A stretch of DNA of 64,000 nt. It comes from Prochlorococcus sp. AG-363-P06 (GTDB lineage: Bacteria > Cyanobacteriota > Cyanobacteriia > PCC-6307 > Cyanobiaceae). The stretch lies in contig QCGD01000006.1 of NCBI GenBank assembly GCA_003280025.1, positions 46,976-110,975 of the forward strand. The letters run 5' to 3'. The notes under the pieces are model-generated. The model worked only from the letters and a program-made list of their open reading frames with translations. It had not been told where the DNA came from and did no database searches. Of the stretch, positions 53,964-62,957 are shown piece by piece (within the stretch, counting starts at the first letter, position 1; every line of letters begins with the position of its first letter). A program made the translations under genes and the position numbers.

Positions 53964-54734
53964 ATGAAGGCAGTAATCTTAGCAGGCGGACTTGGAACAA
54001 GAATATCTGAGGAAACTCATTTAAAACCAAAACCTATGATTGAGATAGGTGGTATGCCAATTATTTGGCATATCATGAAAATTTATAGTTTTTATGGAAT
54101 TAATGAATTTATAATTTGTTGTGGATATAAGGGGTATATTATTAAAGAGTTTTTCTCAAACTATTCATTACACTCAAGTGATATTAAATGTAATTTTTCG
54201 TCAAAGAAGATTGAAATATTAAACAAAAACTCAGAAAACTGGGAAATTACATTAATTGATACAGGATTGAATACAATGACAGGAGGAAGATTAAAAAGGA
54301 TAAGGCAATATATTGATAATGAAACTTTTTGCCTAACTTATGGAGATGGAGTTTCTGATGTAGATATAAGTTTATTGTTAGAATTTCATAAAAAGAATAA
54401 ATCACTTGCCACCCTCACTGCTGTTAAACCTCCAGCAAGATTTGGTGCACTTGATATAGATAATGAAAATATTATTCGAGGATTCAAAGAGAAACCTATT
54501 GGAAGTACTGGATGGATAAATGGAGGTTTTTTTGTAATGGAACCATGTTTATTAATTGATATTGAAAATGATGAAACAGTACTTGAGTATGATATTTTAC
54601 CTAAACTGTCTAAACAAAATAAATTATCTGCTTTTAAACATAATGGTTTTTGGCAACCAATGGATACATTAAGAGATAAAGTATATCTTGAGAAACTTTG
54701 GAATGAAGAAAAGGCTTTATGGAAGAAATGGTGA
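53964..54734 (+). CDS. rfbF: Glucose-1-phosphate cytidylyltransferase
   Basis: This 256-residue enzyme forms CDP-glucose from glucose 1-phosphate and CTP. It starts with AVILAGGLGTRISEETHLKP, followed by KPMIEIGGMPIIWHIMK and CGYKGY, and YGDGVSDVDI and FWQPMDTLRDK further on; this set is specific to RfbF. Length is normal. It overlaps the start of the next gene, rfbG, so the two are co-translated. Confidence 0.95.
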   Translation: MKAVILAGGLGTRISEETHLKPKPMIEIGGMPIIWHIMKIYSFYGINEFIICCGYKGYIIKEFFSNYSLHSSDIKCNFSSKKIEILNKNSENWEITLIDTGLNTMTGGRLKRIRQYIDNETFCLTYGDGVSDVDISLLLEFHKKNKSLATLTAVKPPARFGALDIDNENIIRGFKEKPIGSTGWINGGFFVMEPCLLIDIENDETVLEYDILPKLSKQNKLSAFKHNGFWQPMDTLRDKVYLEKLWNEEKALWKKW

Positions 54735-55804
54735 GATATTTAGATGATTTTTTTAAAAATAAAAATGTTTTAGTAACAGGTCATACAGGTTTCAAGGGAA
54801 CTTGGTTATTGCTTATACTTTTAAAACTTAAAGCTAATGTAACAGGATTTTCTCTTGCAGCTGATCCAGAACCTAATTTATTTAGAAGTATAAATCATAA
54901 AAAATTAAGTAATTTTAATCATGTAGAAGGGGATATTCATGATTTTGATTCATTGAAAAGAACAATTACCAATTCTAAACCGGATATTATTTTTCACTTG
55001 GCAGCTCAACCTCTCGTTAGAGAAAGTTATCAAAAACCAATGCTAACTTGGTCCACAAATGTTATGGGAACATTAAATTTATTAGAATCTCTTAAGGAAT
55101 TAAATAAGAAATGTGCAGTGGTGTTAATCACAACAGACAAAGTTTATAAAAATAAAGGATGGACATATGGTTATAGAGAAAATGATGAATTAGGTGGAAA
55201 TGATCCTTATAGTGCGAGCAAAGCTGCTTCAGAAATCATGATAAATAGCTGGCGCAAAAGTTTTTGTAATTCAAATAGTGACCAAAGAAATCTTAAAATT
55301 GCAACTGCAAGAGCAGGAAATGTAATCGGAGGGGGGGATTGGGCTAAAGATAGAATAGTGCCTGACATAATTAGATCAATAATAAATAAAGAGGATTTGC
55401 AAATTCGAAATAGATTCGCAACTCGGCCTTGGCAACATGTTCTTGAACCTTTATATGGTTATTTAGTTTTATCTTTTAATCTATTTAAAAATAATTCTGA
55501 TATTTATCAATCCTCTTTTAATTTTGGTCCGGATTTTGCAAGTAATAAAACGGTAAATGATCTAGTAAATGAAGTAAACAAAATCTGGCATGTAAAATTT
55601 TTCGAAAAAAGTAATTATGAAAATTTCCATGAGGAAAAAATTCTCAATTTAGATATAACTAAGTCCTTAATTGAGCTTCATTGGAAACCGAAATGGGACT
55701 TTTCTGAAACAGTTAAAAAAACAATTCAATGGTATAAAGATGTCGAAAGTGGAGAAATTGTTATTAATAGGTGTTGGAAAGATATTGATGAATATTTTGA
55801 TTGA
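54719..55804 (+). CDS. rfbG: CDP-glucose 4,6-dehydratase
   Basis: This 361-residue SDR enzyme converts CDP-glucose to CDP-4-keto-6-deoxyglucose. It has TGHTGFKGTWLLLIL at the cofactor site, HLAAQPLVRESY, TTDKVYKN and NDPYSASKAASE with the YxxxK catalytic pair, and RAGNVIGGGDWA. RfbH, the usual next enzyme for 3,6-dideoxy sugars, is not nearby, so the product more likely goes to the C-methyltransferase and epimerase at 29-31 kb. Two ATGs (54719 and 54728) are possible; I keep the first. Confidence 0.95.
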   Translation: MEEMVRYLDDFFKNKNVLVTGHTGFKGTWLLLILLKLKANVTGFSLAADPEPNLFRSINHKKLSNFNHVEGDIHDFDSLKRTITNSKPDIIFHLAAQPLVRESYQKPMLTWSTNVMGTLNLLESLKELNKKCAVVLITTDKVYKNKGWTYGYRENDELGGNDPYSASKAASEIMINSWRKSFCNSNSDQRNLKIATARAGNVIGGGDWAKDRIVPDIIRSIINKEDLQIRNRFATRPWQHVLEPLYGYLVLSFNLFKNNSDIYQSSFNFGPDFASNKTVNDLVNEVNKIWHVKFFEKSNYENFHEEKILNLDITKSLIELHWKPKWDFSETVKKTIQWYKDVESGEIVINRCWKDIDEYFD

Positions 55805-56003
55805 TTTTAATAAAAAGGTCTTAATATTTATCTGGATAAATTAATTGCTTAACTAAAAATCTTTCAACTTTATTATATATATACATATTAAAAGAGTTTA
55901 TTGAGTTAGAAATAACTATCTAATTTAGATCTTTATGGGAATCACAAATAGAGATTCTTGTTTTATCTGAACTGATTACTGTCGGTTCTTTTATTAAGGC
56001 TAG

Positions 56004-56215
56004 CTGCGTACTACCACGCCAAACGGAAACCTACTTAAACCTGAGGGTAGCAGATTGATTTTTTTGAAGAAATTAAACATTCACAAAGAAATAATTTTAA
56101 AATATATACTCACGTTTTCTACACAAATCACCTTGGAGAGCCTTATCAAAATCTTATTTTGAGATTGATTAAAAAGACCTTCTGGAGAAATTATTGGAAT
56201 GTGACTTCCCTTTAA
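56004..56215 (+). pseudogene. Decayed second copy of the DUF1651 gene
   Basis: The plus strand in this 561-base gap reads PNGNLLKPEGSRLIF, then after a one-base frameshift in a run of seven T (56059-56065) continues FEEIKHSQRNNFKIYTHVF and YTNHLGEP, and ends at a TAA at 56213. This aligns closely with the intact protein encoded at 16671-16970 (PNGWLLNPQSSFLILFEK, then ARNNIKVYTHLF and YANHLGEP). Stop codons precede it at 56001 and the C-terminal part has diverged. It cannot make a working protein. The rest of the gap shows nothing certain. Confidence 0.8.
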
Positions 56216-56380
56216 AAATTTATTCTTTACTTTAATGAGATAATGAAACTTTAGTAAAAATAAAAAGACTTTTTCATAATTTATTTATCTTTAAAAAGAT
56301 TTTACGCATTTATAAATATTGTTTATTTGCAAAAATATAGAATAGATTAATTAAAATAATTTACGTTGATTAAAAAAGTA

Positions 56381-57148
56381 ATGATTAACAACGAATATAA
56401 AGCATTCAAAGAAGAATGCAAAGATTATATTGAGAAACAATATAGTAATGATGAATTTAAAGATTTAAGTAATAGTTGGTACCAAAATTCCCTTGATTTT
56501 CGATATAGCTACAACTTTGAATACTTGGGAAGGCCAATTATTCAATATCCTCAAGATTTAATTGCTATTCAAGAGATTATTCATAAAACGAAACCGGAAC
56601 TAATAATAGAAACTGGAATAGCTCATGGTGGATCTTTAATTTTCTCAGCCTCTATGCTAGCCCTTCTTGATATCATGGAAGGAATTGATCCAAAAAACTC
56701 TAATAGAAAAGTTATTGGAATTGATATAGAGATAAAGCCTCACAATAGAAAAGCAATAGAAGATCATCCACTTTCATATAAGTTAGATCTCATAGAAGGT
56801 TCTTCAACAGATGCAGAAGTTGTTAGTAAGGTTAGAGAAGAAGCGAAAGCCTTTAAAAGAATAATGTTACTTTTAGATTCAAACCATACACATGAACATG
56901 TATTTAATGAACTGAAAAGTTACGCAGACCTAGTTTCCTTAAATTCATATTGTGTTATTTCAGACACCTCAATAGAAAAAACAAAGAAAGGAAGTTATCC
57001 CAACAGACCATGGGATGTAGGTAATAGTCCTTTAAGTGCACTAAAAGAATGGTTAAAGAATCATTCAGAATTTGAAATAGATACAGAAATAGATAAAAAA
57101 TTAATGATTAGTGTTTCACCTAATGGATATATCAAACGAATAAAATGA
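56381..57148 (+). CDS. CmcI/cephalosporin hydroxylase-family SAM protein
   Basis: This protein of about 255 residues belongs to the CmcI family, which includes rhamnosyl O-methyltransferases. It has YSNDEFKDLSNSWYQ, LIIETGIAHGGSLIFSASML (SAM site), VIGIDIEIKPHNR and LLLDSNHTHEHV, the last with likely metal ligands Asp and His. In this setting an O-methyltransferase acting on a sugar is more likely than a hydroxylase. I prefer ATG 56381; a TTG lies 15 bases upstream. Confidence 0.82.
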   Translation: MINNEYKAFKEECKDYIEKQYSNDEFKDLSNSWYQNSLDFRYSYNFEYLGRPIIQYPQDLIAIQEIIHKTKPELIIETGIAHGGSLIFSASMLALLDIMEGIDPKNSNRKVIGIDIEIKPHNRKAIEDHPLSYKLDLIEGSSTDAEVVSKVREEAKAFKRIMLLLDSNHTHEHVFNELKSYADLVSLNSYCVISDTSIEKTKKGSYPNRPWDVGNSPLSALKEWLKNHSEFEIDTEIDKKLMISVSPNGYIKRIK

Positions 57149-57183
57149 GAATGTTGTTATGATCTTTATTAAAAATAGATTTT

Positions 57184-58548
57184 ATGCAAAATATCGCGAT
57201 CTTAGGTAGAGGTTCAATAGGTCTATTAACTGCTTTAGAGCTGAATAAAAGGTATCCGAATATTGATATAACAATTTATGGTAAAAAAAACAAGTATTCT
57301 GCGTCATACGCTGCAGGAGCAATGATTAACATATTAAGCGAGATTGATTGTTTTAATGTTAATCATCCTCTTACTAAATGGAAATTAAAAAACAGGTCAA
57401 AAGCAATACAAGAATGGGATAACCTTAACCAATATTTGATTAACAAAAATATATTAAAAAATACAATTTACACTTCTTTTGGAACAGAAATGTCAATTGA
57501 TAAAAATTCTGTAAATAAAGTCGAGCAAAGTTCTCTTAAATCTATTGTAAACACCGCGAAAGAATATTCTATTGATATAGAGATAGAAAATAATCAGAAG
57601 AAGGAAATTGTATTAATTAAAGAAGAAAACTCAATCGATAGCAATACTCTTCTAGATGCGATAGATAATTATTTAAAAACAGCAATAACAGTTATTGATT
57701 GTGATGTAAAAGCATTGCATAAAACTGAGTCTGAAAATTGGTTAATAGAAGATTTTCAAAACAATAAGAAAAAATTTGATACAGTTATAATTGCTTGTGG
57801 AGCATGGTCAGAAAATTTGATTTCTAAGTCAAATGACATAGAATTGCCAGAGATTCAAAGTTTTTATGGAGTAGGTTGCGCTTTACTTGTTAAATCACAA
57901 TTGCCACATGTTAAGGATCCTAAACTAAAAGAAATACGAAGAACTCCTAACAGAGGGGGTACATGCGGAATTCATGGGGTTCAAAGAATAAATTCTATAT
58001 ATGTTGGAGCATCAAGTCATGTAAGTTTATTAGATCTCAAATTACCTAATCCAGAAAGCATTAGAACTTTGATGGATGGGACTGAACAGTTCTTAAATAT
58101 TGATACATATGATTTAGCATTCGAAATAGCCATGGGATATAGACCAGTTACTTCAGATCACGTACCAATAATAGGTTCTTTATCAAAGAATTTGTTTTGT
58201 TTATATGGAACAAAAAGAGATGGTTTAACATGGGCGCCATATTTCTCAAAATACCTAATTAATTATCTTTTTGGAGATAAAGATAATCAATGGGATGAAT
58301 TAATGCATCTTTGCTCACCTCAAAGAAAACATATTTCAGCAGGTGATATAGATGAATGTATTGATTCTTATCTATTGACTAAAGAGTGGGAAGATTATCA
58401 ACATCGTCGTAATTTTAATGAAGAAAAGAAAAAAAAATTAAGAAAAATGGCTCAAGAAGCTCATGAATTTATAAATCGCAATAGTGAAAAAAAGATTGGA
58501 CTTAACCCTGAAATAATAAATGCCATATATTATAGAAATTGCAAATAA
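57184..58548 (+). CDS. FAD-dependent DAO-like oxidoreductase
   Basis: This 454-residue protein has a dinucleotide-binding start ILGRGSIGLLTALEL and an AGAM segment typical of D-amino acid oxidase-like enzymes. In the middle VIIACGAWSENL is a common FAD-domain pattern, and MGYRPVTSDHVPIIGSL with YGTKRDGLTWAPYFSKYL near the end matches the DAO fold. It may oxidise an amino or hydroxyl group of an unusual sugar or amino acid. It follows the CmcI-like gene with a 35-base gap. Confidence 0.78.
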   Translation: MQNIAILGRGSIGLLTALELNKRYPNIDITIYGKKNKYSASYAAGAMINILSEIDCFNVNHPLTKWKLKNRSKAIQEWDNLNQYLINKNILKNTIYTSFGTEMSIDKNSVNKVEQSSLKSIVNTAKEYSIDIEIENNQKKEIVLIKEENSIDSNTLLDAIDNYLKTAITVIDCDVKALHKTESENWLIEDFQNNKKKFDTVIIACGAWSENLISKSNDIELPEIQSFYGVGCALLVKSQLPHVKDPKLKEIRRTPNRGGTCGIHGVQRINSIYVGASSHVSLLDLKLPNPESIRTLMDGTEQFLNIDTYDLAFEIAMGYRPVTSDHVPIIGSLSKNLFCLYGTKRDGLTWAPYFSKYLINYLFGDKDNQWDELMHLCSPQRKHISAGDIDECIDSYLLTKEWEDYQHRRNFNEEKKKKLRKMAQEAHEFINRNSEKKIGLNPEIINAIYYRNCK

Positions 58549-58628
58549 ATAATTATTTTTTAAATGTATTAGTTATTATTAAACATAATAATTGGAATGA
58601 TCTTTTTAATAATAAATAACCTAAAAAA

Positions 58629-59963
58629 ATGTCAAATATCAAACTACTATTAATTAATACTATAGGTTTAACAGGAGCAGATTTATTACTTCCAAAACTA
58701 TCATTATATAAGGAAATTGCTATATTGCCAGGACAAAATTTTGGTATTTACAAAGATAATCTATACAGAGTTCATGAATATAAAGGATGGGACAGCTCAG
58801 ACGTTTTTGATTCATTGTCTAGAAATCTTTATACAAAAGATGGAAGAATTTGGATGGGTCTAACAAAAAATATGGATGAAGTCGAGAGAAAGGCTTATCC
58901 AAAAGTTTTACATAAAAAAATTTTCATAAAAAAAATCAAAAGTTCGCGAGATTTTATAGATATACTTAAGGTCTACATCCTTTCGTATTATGAGGCCTGT
59001 AATTTCGATAGTTCTAAAATAGTTTTTGCAAGCTGGTTTGCTAATAATGTTTTACTAAATCATGCGCATTACAATAATTTCTCTGAAGAGGTAAAAGTTA
59101 TTCATGTTTCTTGCAGCATATCAAGATGGTTAACCTATATAAGCCAAACCAGAACTTGGGATTGTTCAAAAGCTATTAAATTTTGGTTAGTAAATAATCT
59201 ATATGCATTGATGTATGCTCGAGAAAAAGGCAATACTTTAATTATTCAAATTGATGATCTTATAAACTCAGAAAATGATTTAATTAAAAAAATTGAAGAT
59301 TTCTTATCATTAAAAAGCAAAAAAGATTTAAATAAAGAACCCTTAGTTGGATTTCTAAAGATTAACCAAGCAATTATTGCAGAACAGAATTCTATAGCTA
59401 ATCAGTTAAATGAAATTTATAAAGATTTTTCACTTTTTAAGCTAGCTCTGAAATTTGATGATTGGTCAAATGAGTTTTTAAATCAAAAAATGTCTAAAGA
59501 AATGTTTGAAAAATTTTCAAATTTCTGGAACTCTACTTGTCATACAAATTTTGATTGGATTGGACCTATAGGAGATGAAATAATTGAAGAAATATTTAAA
59601 TTTAATCAGATAAAAAGTGATAAAAACTTCTCTTATACTTTTTATCATGAATATTTTGATTTAAATTCTGATCATTATGATAAAGTTAATCTTCATTTAA
59701 ATCACTATCTGGGATGTTTAGAAAATGAAATCATATTACCTCCCCTTCCATATTTCATACGAATATGTATTGAATATCTAACTTCTGCAGCAAAAAACAG
59801 TATAAAGCTTGGGCACAGTTATATTAACTTTAAAGAAGGAAAAGTTTTTCTAACTCTTAAGAGTGATGCCTTTCAAAAGAAAATAAATAGTTTTGGTTTG
59901 AAAGATAATTTTGATCATTTAGAACATTTAATAAACAAGGCAGAACTTGCTTCAAAACAATAA
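58629..59963 (+). CDS. Sulfotransferase-like protein, tentative
   Basis: This 444-residue protein is not clearly recognised. The N-terminal LLINTIGLTGADLLLPKL could be a divergent phosphosulfate-binding loop, and VIHVSCSISRWLTYISQTR followed by LIIQIDDLINSENDLIKKI and EDFLSL resembles the second half of sulfotransferases (helix with Ser and Arg, then a short motif before a helix). If right, it would sulfate the glycan. Long helical regions without known motifs make up the C-terminal half. Confidence 0.4.
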   Translation: MSNIKLLLINTIGLTGADLLLPKLSLYKEIAILPGQNFGIYKDNLYRVHEYKGWDSSDVFDSLSRNLYTKDGRIWMGLTKNMDEVERKAYPKVLHKKIFIKKIKSSRDFIDILKVYILSYYEACNFDSSKIVFASWFANNVLLNHAHYNNFSEEVKVIHVSCSISRWLTYISQTRTWDCSKAIKFWLVNNLYALMYAREKGNTLIIQIDDLINSENDLIKKIEDFLSLKSKKDLNKEPLVGFLKINQAIIAEQNSIANQLNEIYKDFSLFKLALKFDDWSNEFLNQKMSKEMFEKFSNFWNSTCHTNFDWIGPIGDEIIEEIFKFNQIKSDKNFSYTFYHEYFDLNSDHYDKVNLHLNHYLGCLENEIILPPLPYFIRICIEYLTSAAKNSIKLGHSYINFKEGKVFLTLKSDAFQKKINSFGLKDNFDHLEHLINKAELASKQ

Positions 59964-60171
59964 CATTATTAATTTTTTAATCTCAATAATTTGATTAGTA
60001 AATCTACAACAGATATTTAAATTAAATATCTTTTTTCTATAAGAAAATAATGTTTAAATCTATGATTTATTAAAGACTAATGATCTCATCAGTAAAATCA
60101 ATTAATAAATATAGAGGATAACTAAATACAGCAATGGTTATAATTAAAATTAACTTATTGATTCTAAAAAT

Positions 60172-61176
60172 ATGAGGATAATTATTACAGGAGCAACTGG
60201 TTTATTAGGAGGATGGCTAGTTTCAGATTTATTAAAAGAGTCATATGAGTTAACAATTATCCGTTATAAACAAAATCTAAATTATGAGTCCAGTAAAAAG
60301 AACCCAAGAAATAATTGTCAATACCTTTTAAGAGATTTCGACAAACAATGTAAAGAAAGATTTATTGACTTATCTAATTATGAATCAGTTGAAAAAATAG
60401 TTAGAGATACTCAGCCAAATGCCATAATTCATATGGCAGCAGTAAGTAGAGTTCACGTAGCTAAGAATAATCCAAAACACACCTATGAACTTGCTTCTAA
60501 TGGGACTTTAAATCTCCTTGAAGCAATAAGACTTCATAGTCCAGGCACAATATTTATCTGTCATACTGACCATAAATTCTATAGTGGAAATAATATACCG
60601 TTTAATGAGGATATGCTCTTTAACCCAAATTTTATTTTTGATGCGGCAAAAATCTCTAAAGAATATTTAACCAAAATTTACTCCAAATCCTATAAAGTAA
60701 AAGGGATAACTATTAGAAGTGGTAGTTATTTTGGTGGATACGACTTTAATTTGCACAGAATTGTTCCCTATGTAATCAAGTGCTTGATAAATAATGAGAA
60801 AGTCGAATTAAGAACCAATGGAAGTTTAACTCGTGATTTCTTGTATATAAAAGATGCTGTATTGATAAATCGTATGTTACTCAATTCGATGTCTAAACCA
60901 AACACAAAATTTGAGTTTGGCAACGCATTTAATTTCTCACTAGAAAACACAAAATCAATTATGGAGATAATAGAAATAATTTCAGAAATTTTTGGAAAAA
61001 AACCAGAAATAGATATGATTGGAGGAGGTCATCCACTTTATGAATCTTCCGAACTATCTAACATCAAGTTAGATTGTACTAAAGCTAAAAGGGAACTTAA
61101 TTGGGAGCCTAAATATTCTCTAGAAGATGGTTTAAAAGAAACAATAGATTTTTATTGTTCTTATTTTAAACAATAA
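60172..61176 (+). CDS. NAD-dependent sugar epimerase/dehydratase
   Basis: This 334-residue extended-SDR protein has ITGATGLLGGWLVSDLL at the start, IIHMAAVSRV in the cofactor region and IRSGSYFGGYD and NREL-type end. The catalytic Tyr/Lys pair is not in the usual YxxxK form near residue 165: the sequence has DAAKISKEYL. It may be a GDP-mannose dehydratase-like or sugar-nucleotide reductase protein. It closes the island on the right. Confidence 0.75.
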   Translation: MRIIITGATGLLGGWLVSDLLKESYELTIIRYKQNLNYESSKKNPRNNCQYLLRDFDKQCKERFIDLSNYESVEKIVRDTQPNAIIHMAAVSRVHVAKNNPKHTYELASNGTLNLLEAIRLHSPGTIFICHTDHKFYSGNNIPFNEDMLFNPNFIFDAAKISKEYLTKIYSKSYKVKGITIRSGSYFGGYDFNLHRIVPYVIKCLINNEKVELRTNGSLTRDFLYIKDAVLINRMLLNSMSKPNTKFEFGNAFNFSLENTKSIMEIIEIISEIFGKKPEIDMIGGGHPLYESSELSNIKLDCTKAKRELNWEPKYSLEDGLKETIDFYCSYFKQ

Positions 61177-61193
61177 ATCAATTTAAAAAGTAA

Positions 61194-61333
61194 ATCTTTA
61201 AAATAATACTCTTAATTGAAGCAGCTAGCCTTCAGAATAAACAACTAATAAAAGAACCATTTTTATTTTTAAAGGGAAGCACAGAACTTTCTTAATTGAA
61301 TATCAAACTTCTGAAGGAAAAAAATACATTTAA
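61194..61333 (+). pseudogene. Possible frameshifted gene remnant before lexA
   Basis: One frame reads IEAASLQNKQLIKEPFLFLK then GSTELS and stops at 61293; a second frame, shifted by one base, continues FLIEYQTSEGKKYI and stops at 61331. The two fragments join into one plausible end of a protein, with no ATG at the start. The last stop overlaps the stop of lexA on the other strand. I cannot name the family; the reading could be chance in AT-rich DNA. Confidence 0.25.
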
Positions 61334-61947
61334 GCTTTTCTCCAAACAGCTAATAATTTGCCTTGTATAACTACTTCATCAAAATTTAATTTGATCGGCT
61401 CATAAGCTGCATTAGCGGCTTCTAAAATTATATGATTTTCTTTTTTATAAAAATATTTAAGTGTTGTTCCTATTCCAGGAACCATAGCACTTACTATTAC
61501 TCCATTTCTTAATGAATAATAACTATCAACGGGTTCCATTAAGACCATATCGCCATGAGCAATGCAAGCCTCTATCATAGAATCGCCATTTACAGTCAAT
61601 GCGAATAATCCTTTTGTTTGTAAAACATCTGACATATCTAAATTCTCTTGAACATCATTATATGTTTCAATAAGTCCGCCAGCTGCAACAGATCCCATTA
61701 TTGGTACACCTTCAAAGATTTCATCAACTATTTGCATAGTTCTAGCTTTCCCCTCTTGCCAGGATATATATCCTTTTTCCTGCAAATGTTTTAAGCGACT
61801 TTGAATAGGTGCTGGAGATTTTAACCCCATAGCTTGCATCATCTGCCTAATTGATGGACTATGCTTAAAGTCTTTCATATATTCCTTAATCCAGCAATAA
61901 AGCTCATTTTGAGCATCAGTAAGTTTACTGGCAAAAGAAGATGGCAT
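61330..61947 (-). CDS. lexA: LexA repressor
   Basis: This protein of 205 residues is a LexA-type regulator. The N-terminal HTH includes SPSIRQMMQAMGLKSPAPIQ and the linker ends with VPIMGSVAAGG, the Ala-Gly cleavage site at about 89-90. The catalytic Ser is in GDSM (about 123) and the Lys in TTLKYF (about 164), so self-cleavage should work. I use ATG 61947; the ATG at 61986 would place 13 extra residues over a palindrome that looks like its own operator. Confidence 0.92.
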   Translation of the reverse strand: MPSSFASKLTDAQNELYCWIKEYMKDFKHSPSIRQMMQAMGLKSPAPIQSRLKHLQEKGYISWQEGKARTMQIVDEIFEGVPIMGSVAAGGLIETYNDVQENLDMSDVLQTKGLFALTVNGDSMIEACIAHGDMVLMEPVDSYYSLRNGVIVSAMVPGIGTTLKYFYKKENHIILEAANAAYEPIKLNFDEVVIQGKLLAVWRKA

Positions 61948-61950
61948 AAA

Positions 61951-61974
61951 ACAAATGTACTCTAATACATTTGT
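61951..61974. promoter_or_regulatory. Palindromic candidate LexA operator upstream of lexA
   Basis: Nine-base perfect inverted repeats ACAAATGTA and TACATTTGT, separated by six bases, lie 3-27 bases before the lexA start. On the coding strand two half-sites, GGTACAAATGT and AGTACATTTGT, resemble cyanobacterial LexA-box halves (RGTAC-N3-DGT), each one base short of the full consensus. The position fits autoregulation. Confidence 0.6.
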
Positions 61975-62004
61975 ACCTATTATCAATTAAATTTGCAAGC
62001 GATA

Positions 62005-62931
62005 TTAAGAAAGAAGGCAAGATAAGAGCGCTTGTTGAACATGCATTCTATTCTCAGCCTGTGTAAAAATTCTGCTATTTTTACTTTCAATTACTTCATC
62101 AGTAATCTCTTTAGACCTATAAGCAGGGAGACAGTGAAGAACAATTGCTTCATCCTCTGCCTCTCTTAGAAGATCACTATTAATTTTAAATCCATCAAAA
62201 TCCCTATCTTTTTCTTCTTTTATATTTTCTTCACCCATTGAGGACCAAACATCTGTATAAAGAACATTAGATCCCAAAACTGCAGTGTGAGGATCATTGG
62301 TAATACTCAATAAATTTTTATTTTGATATATTTCCTTGGCTTTATTGATAACTAATGAATTTGGTTCATATCCTCTAGGACATGCAATTCTGACCTCAAC
62401 TCCTAACAAGGCTCCACATAAAATAAGAGAATTGGCCACATTATTACCATCACCTATAAAAGTCAACACTACATTTTTAAAATCAAAAAATTCTTCTTTG
62501 ATTGTCATAAAATCAGCCAGGGCTTGGCATGGATGCTCTAAATCTGTAAGGGCGTTAATAACAGGCTTAGAAGACCATTGTGCATATTCTTCCAAATCAG
62601 ATTGATTAAAAGTACGTATTGCAAGAACATCGCAATATCTACTTAGCACCCTTGCTGTATCTTTAATTGGTTCGCCTCTACCAATTTGTGAAGTGGTTGG
62701 ATTCAAGTCAATTGTGGTTCCTCCTAGTCTAGACATTGCTACCTGAAAGCTGACTCTTGTGCGTGTAGAAGACTTATCAAAAATTAATCCTAAAACTTTT
62801 TCTTGAAGTTTAATTTTTAGATCATTATTCTTAAGATTTTTTGCAAGATCAATTATATGTATAACCTCTTCCGAAGACATATCTAAGTTTGATAAAAAAT
62901 TCTTGTTTTTCAGATTTATTGGTTTCAACAT
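62005..62931 (-). CDS. argF: Ornithine carbamoyltransferase
   Basis: This 308-residue enzyme makes citrulline from ornithine and carbamoyl phosphate. It has STRTRVSFQVA (carbamoyl-phosphate site), HPCQALADF, and HCLPAYRSKEI (ornithine site). Length is standard. It lies 57 bases upstream of lexA on the same strand and follows ftsH, so these three may share transcription. No defect is visible. Confidence 0.95.
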   Translation of the reverse strand: MLKPINLKNKNFLSNLDMSSEEVIHIIDLAKNLKNNDLKIKLQEKVLGLIFDKSSTRTRVSFQVAMSRLGGTTIDLNPTTSQIGRGEPIKDTARVLSRYCDVLAIRTFNQSDLEEYAQWSSKPVINALTDLEHPCQALADFMTIKEEFFDFKNVVLTFIGDGNNVANSLILCGALLGVEVRIACPRGYEPNSLVINKAKEIYQNKNLLSITNDPHTAVLGSNVLYTDVWSSMGEENIKEEKDRDFDGFKINSDLLREAEDEAIVLHCLPAYRSKEITDEVIESKNSRIFTQAENRMHVQQALLSCLLS

Positions 62932-62957
62932 AAATTATTTTTTAATAGGTGTTAGAT

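Larger units (their letters stand above)
16300..61300. other. Variable surface-polysaccharide genomic island
   Basis: This stretch carries almost only genes for sugar nucleotides, glycosyl transfer, sugar modification and export, mixed with hypothetical genes and gene remnants. Compared with the flanks it has longer gaps, visibly higher A+T, many Asn/Lys/Ile-rich proteins and mixed gene direction. Core genes lie on both sides (pnt to ychF, and lexA-argF-ftsH). The left edge is not sharp: sdhA, tRNA-Ala, apt and mtnN lie inside it. In Prochlorococcus, islands of this content are known hypervariable sites; assigning it to a named island is inference. Confidence 0.75.

Noticed and set aside
55920..56030. 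A minus-strand open frame of 36 codons containing LALIKEPTVISSDKTRISI
   Set aside because: It lacks a start codon, is bounded by stops and partly runs antisense to the DUF1651 remnant in register, so it may be an artefact or a very old fragment; I cannot tie it to a family.
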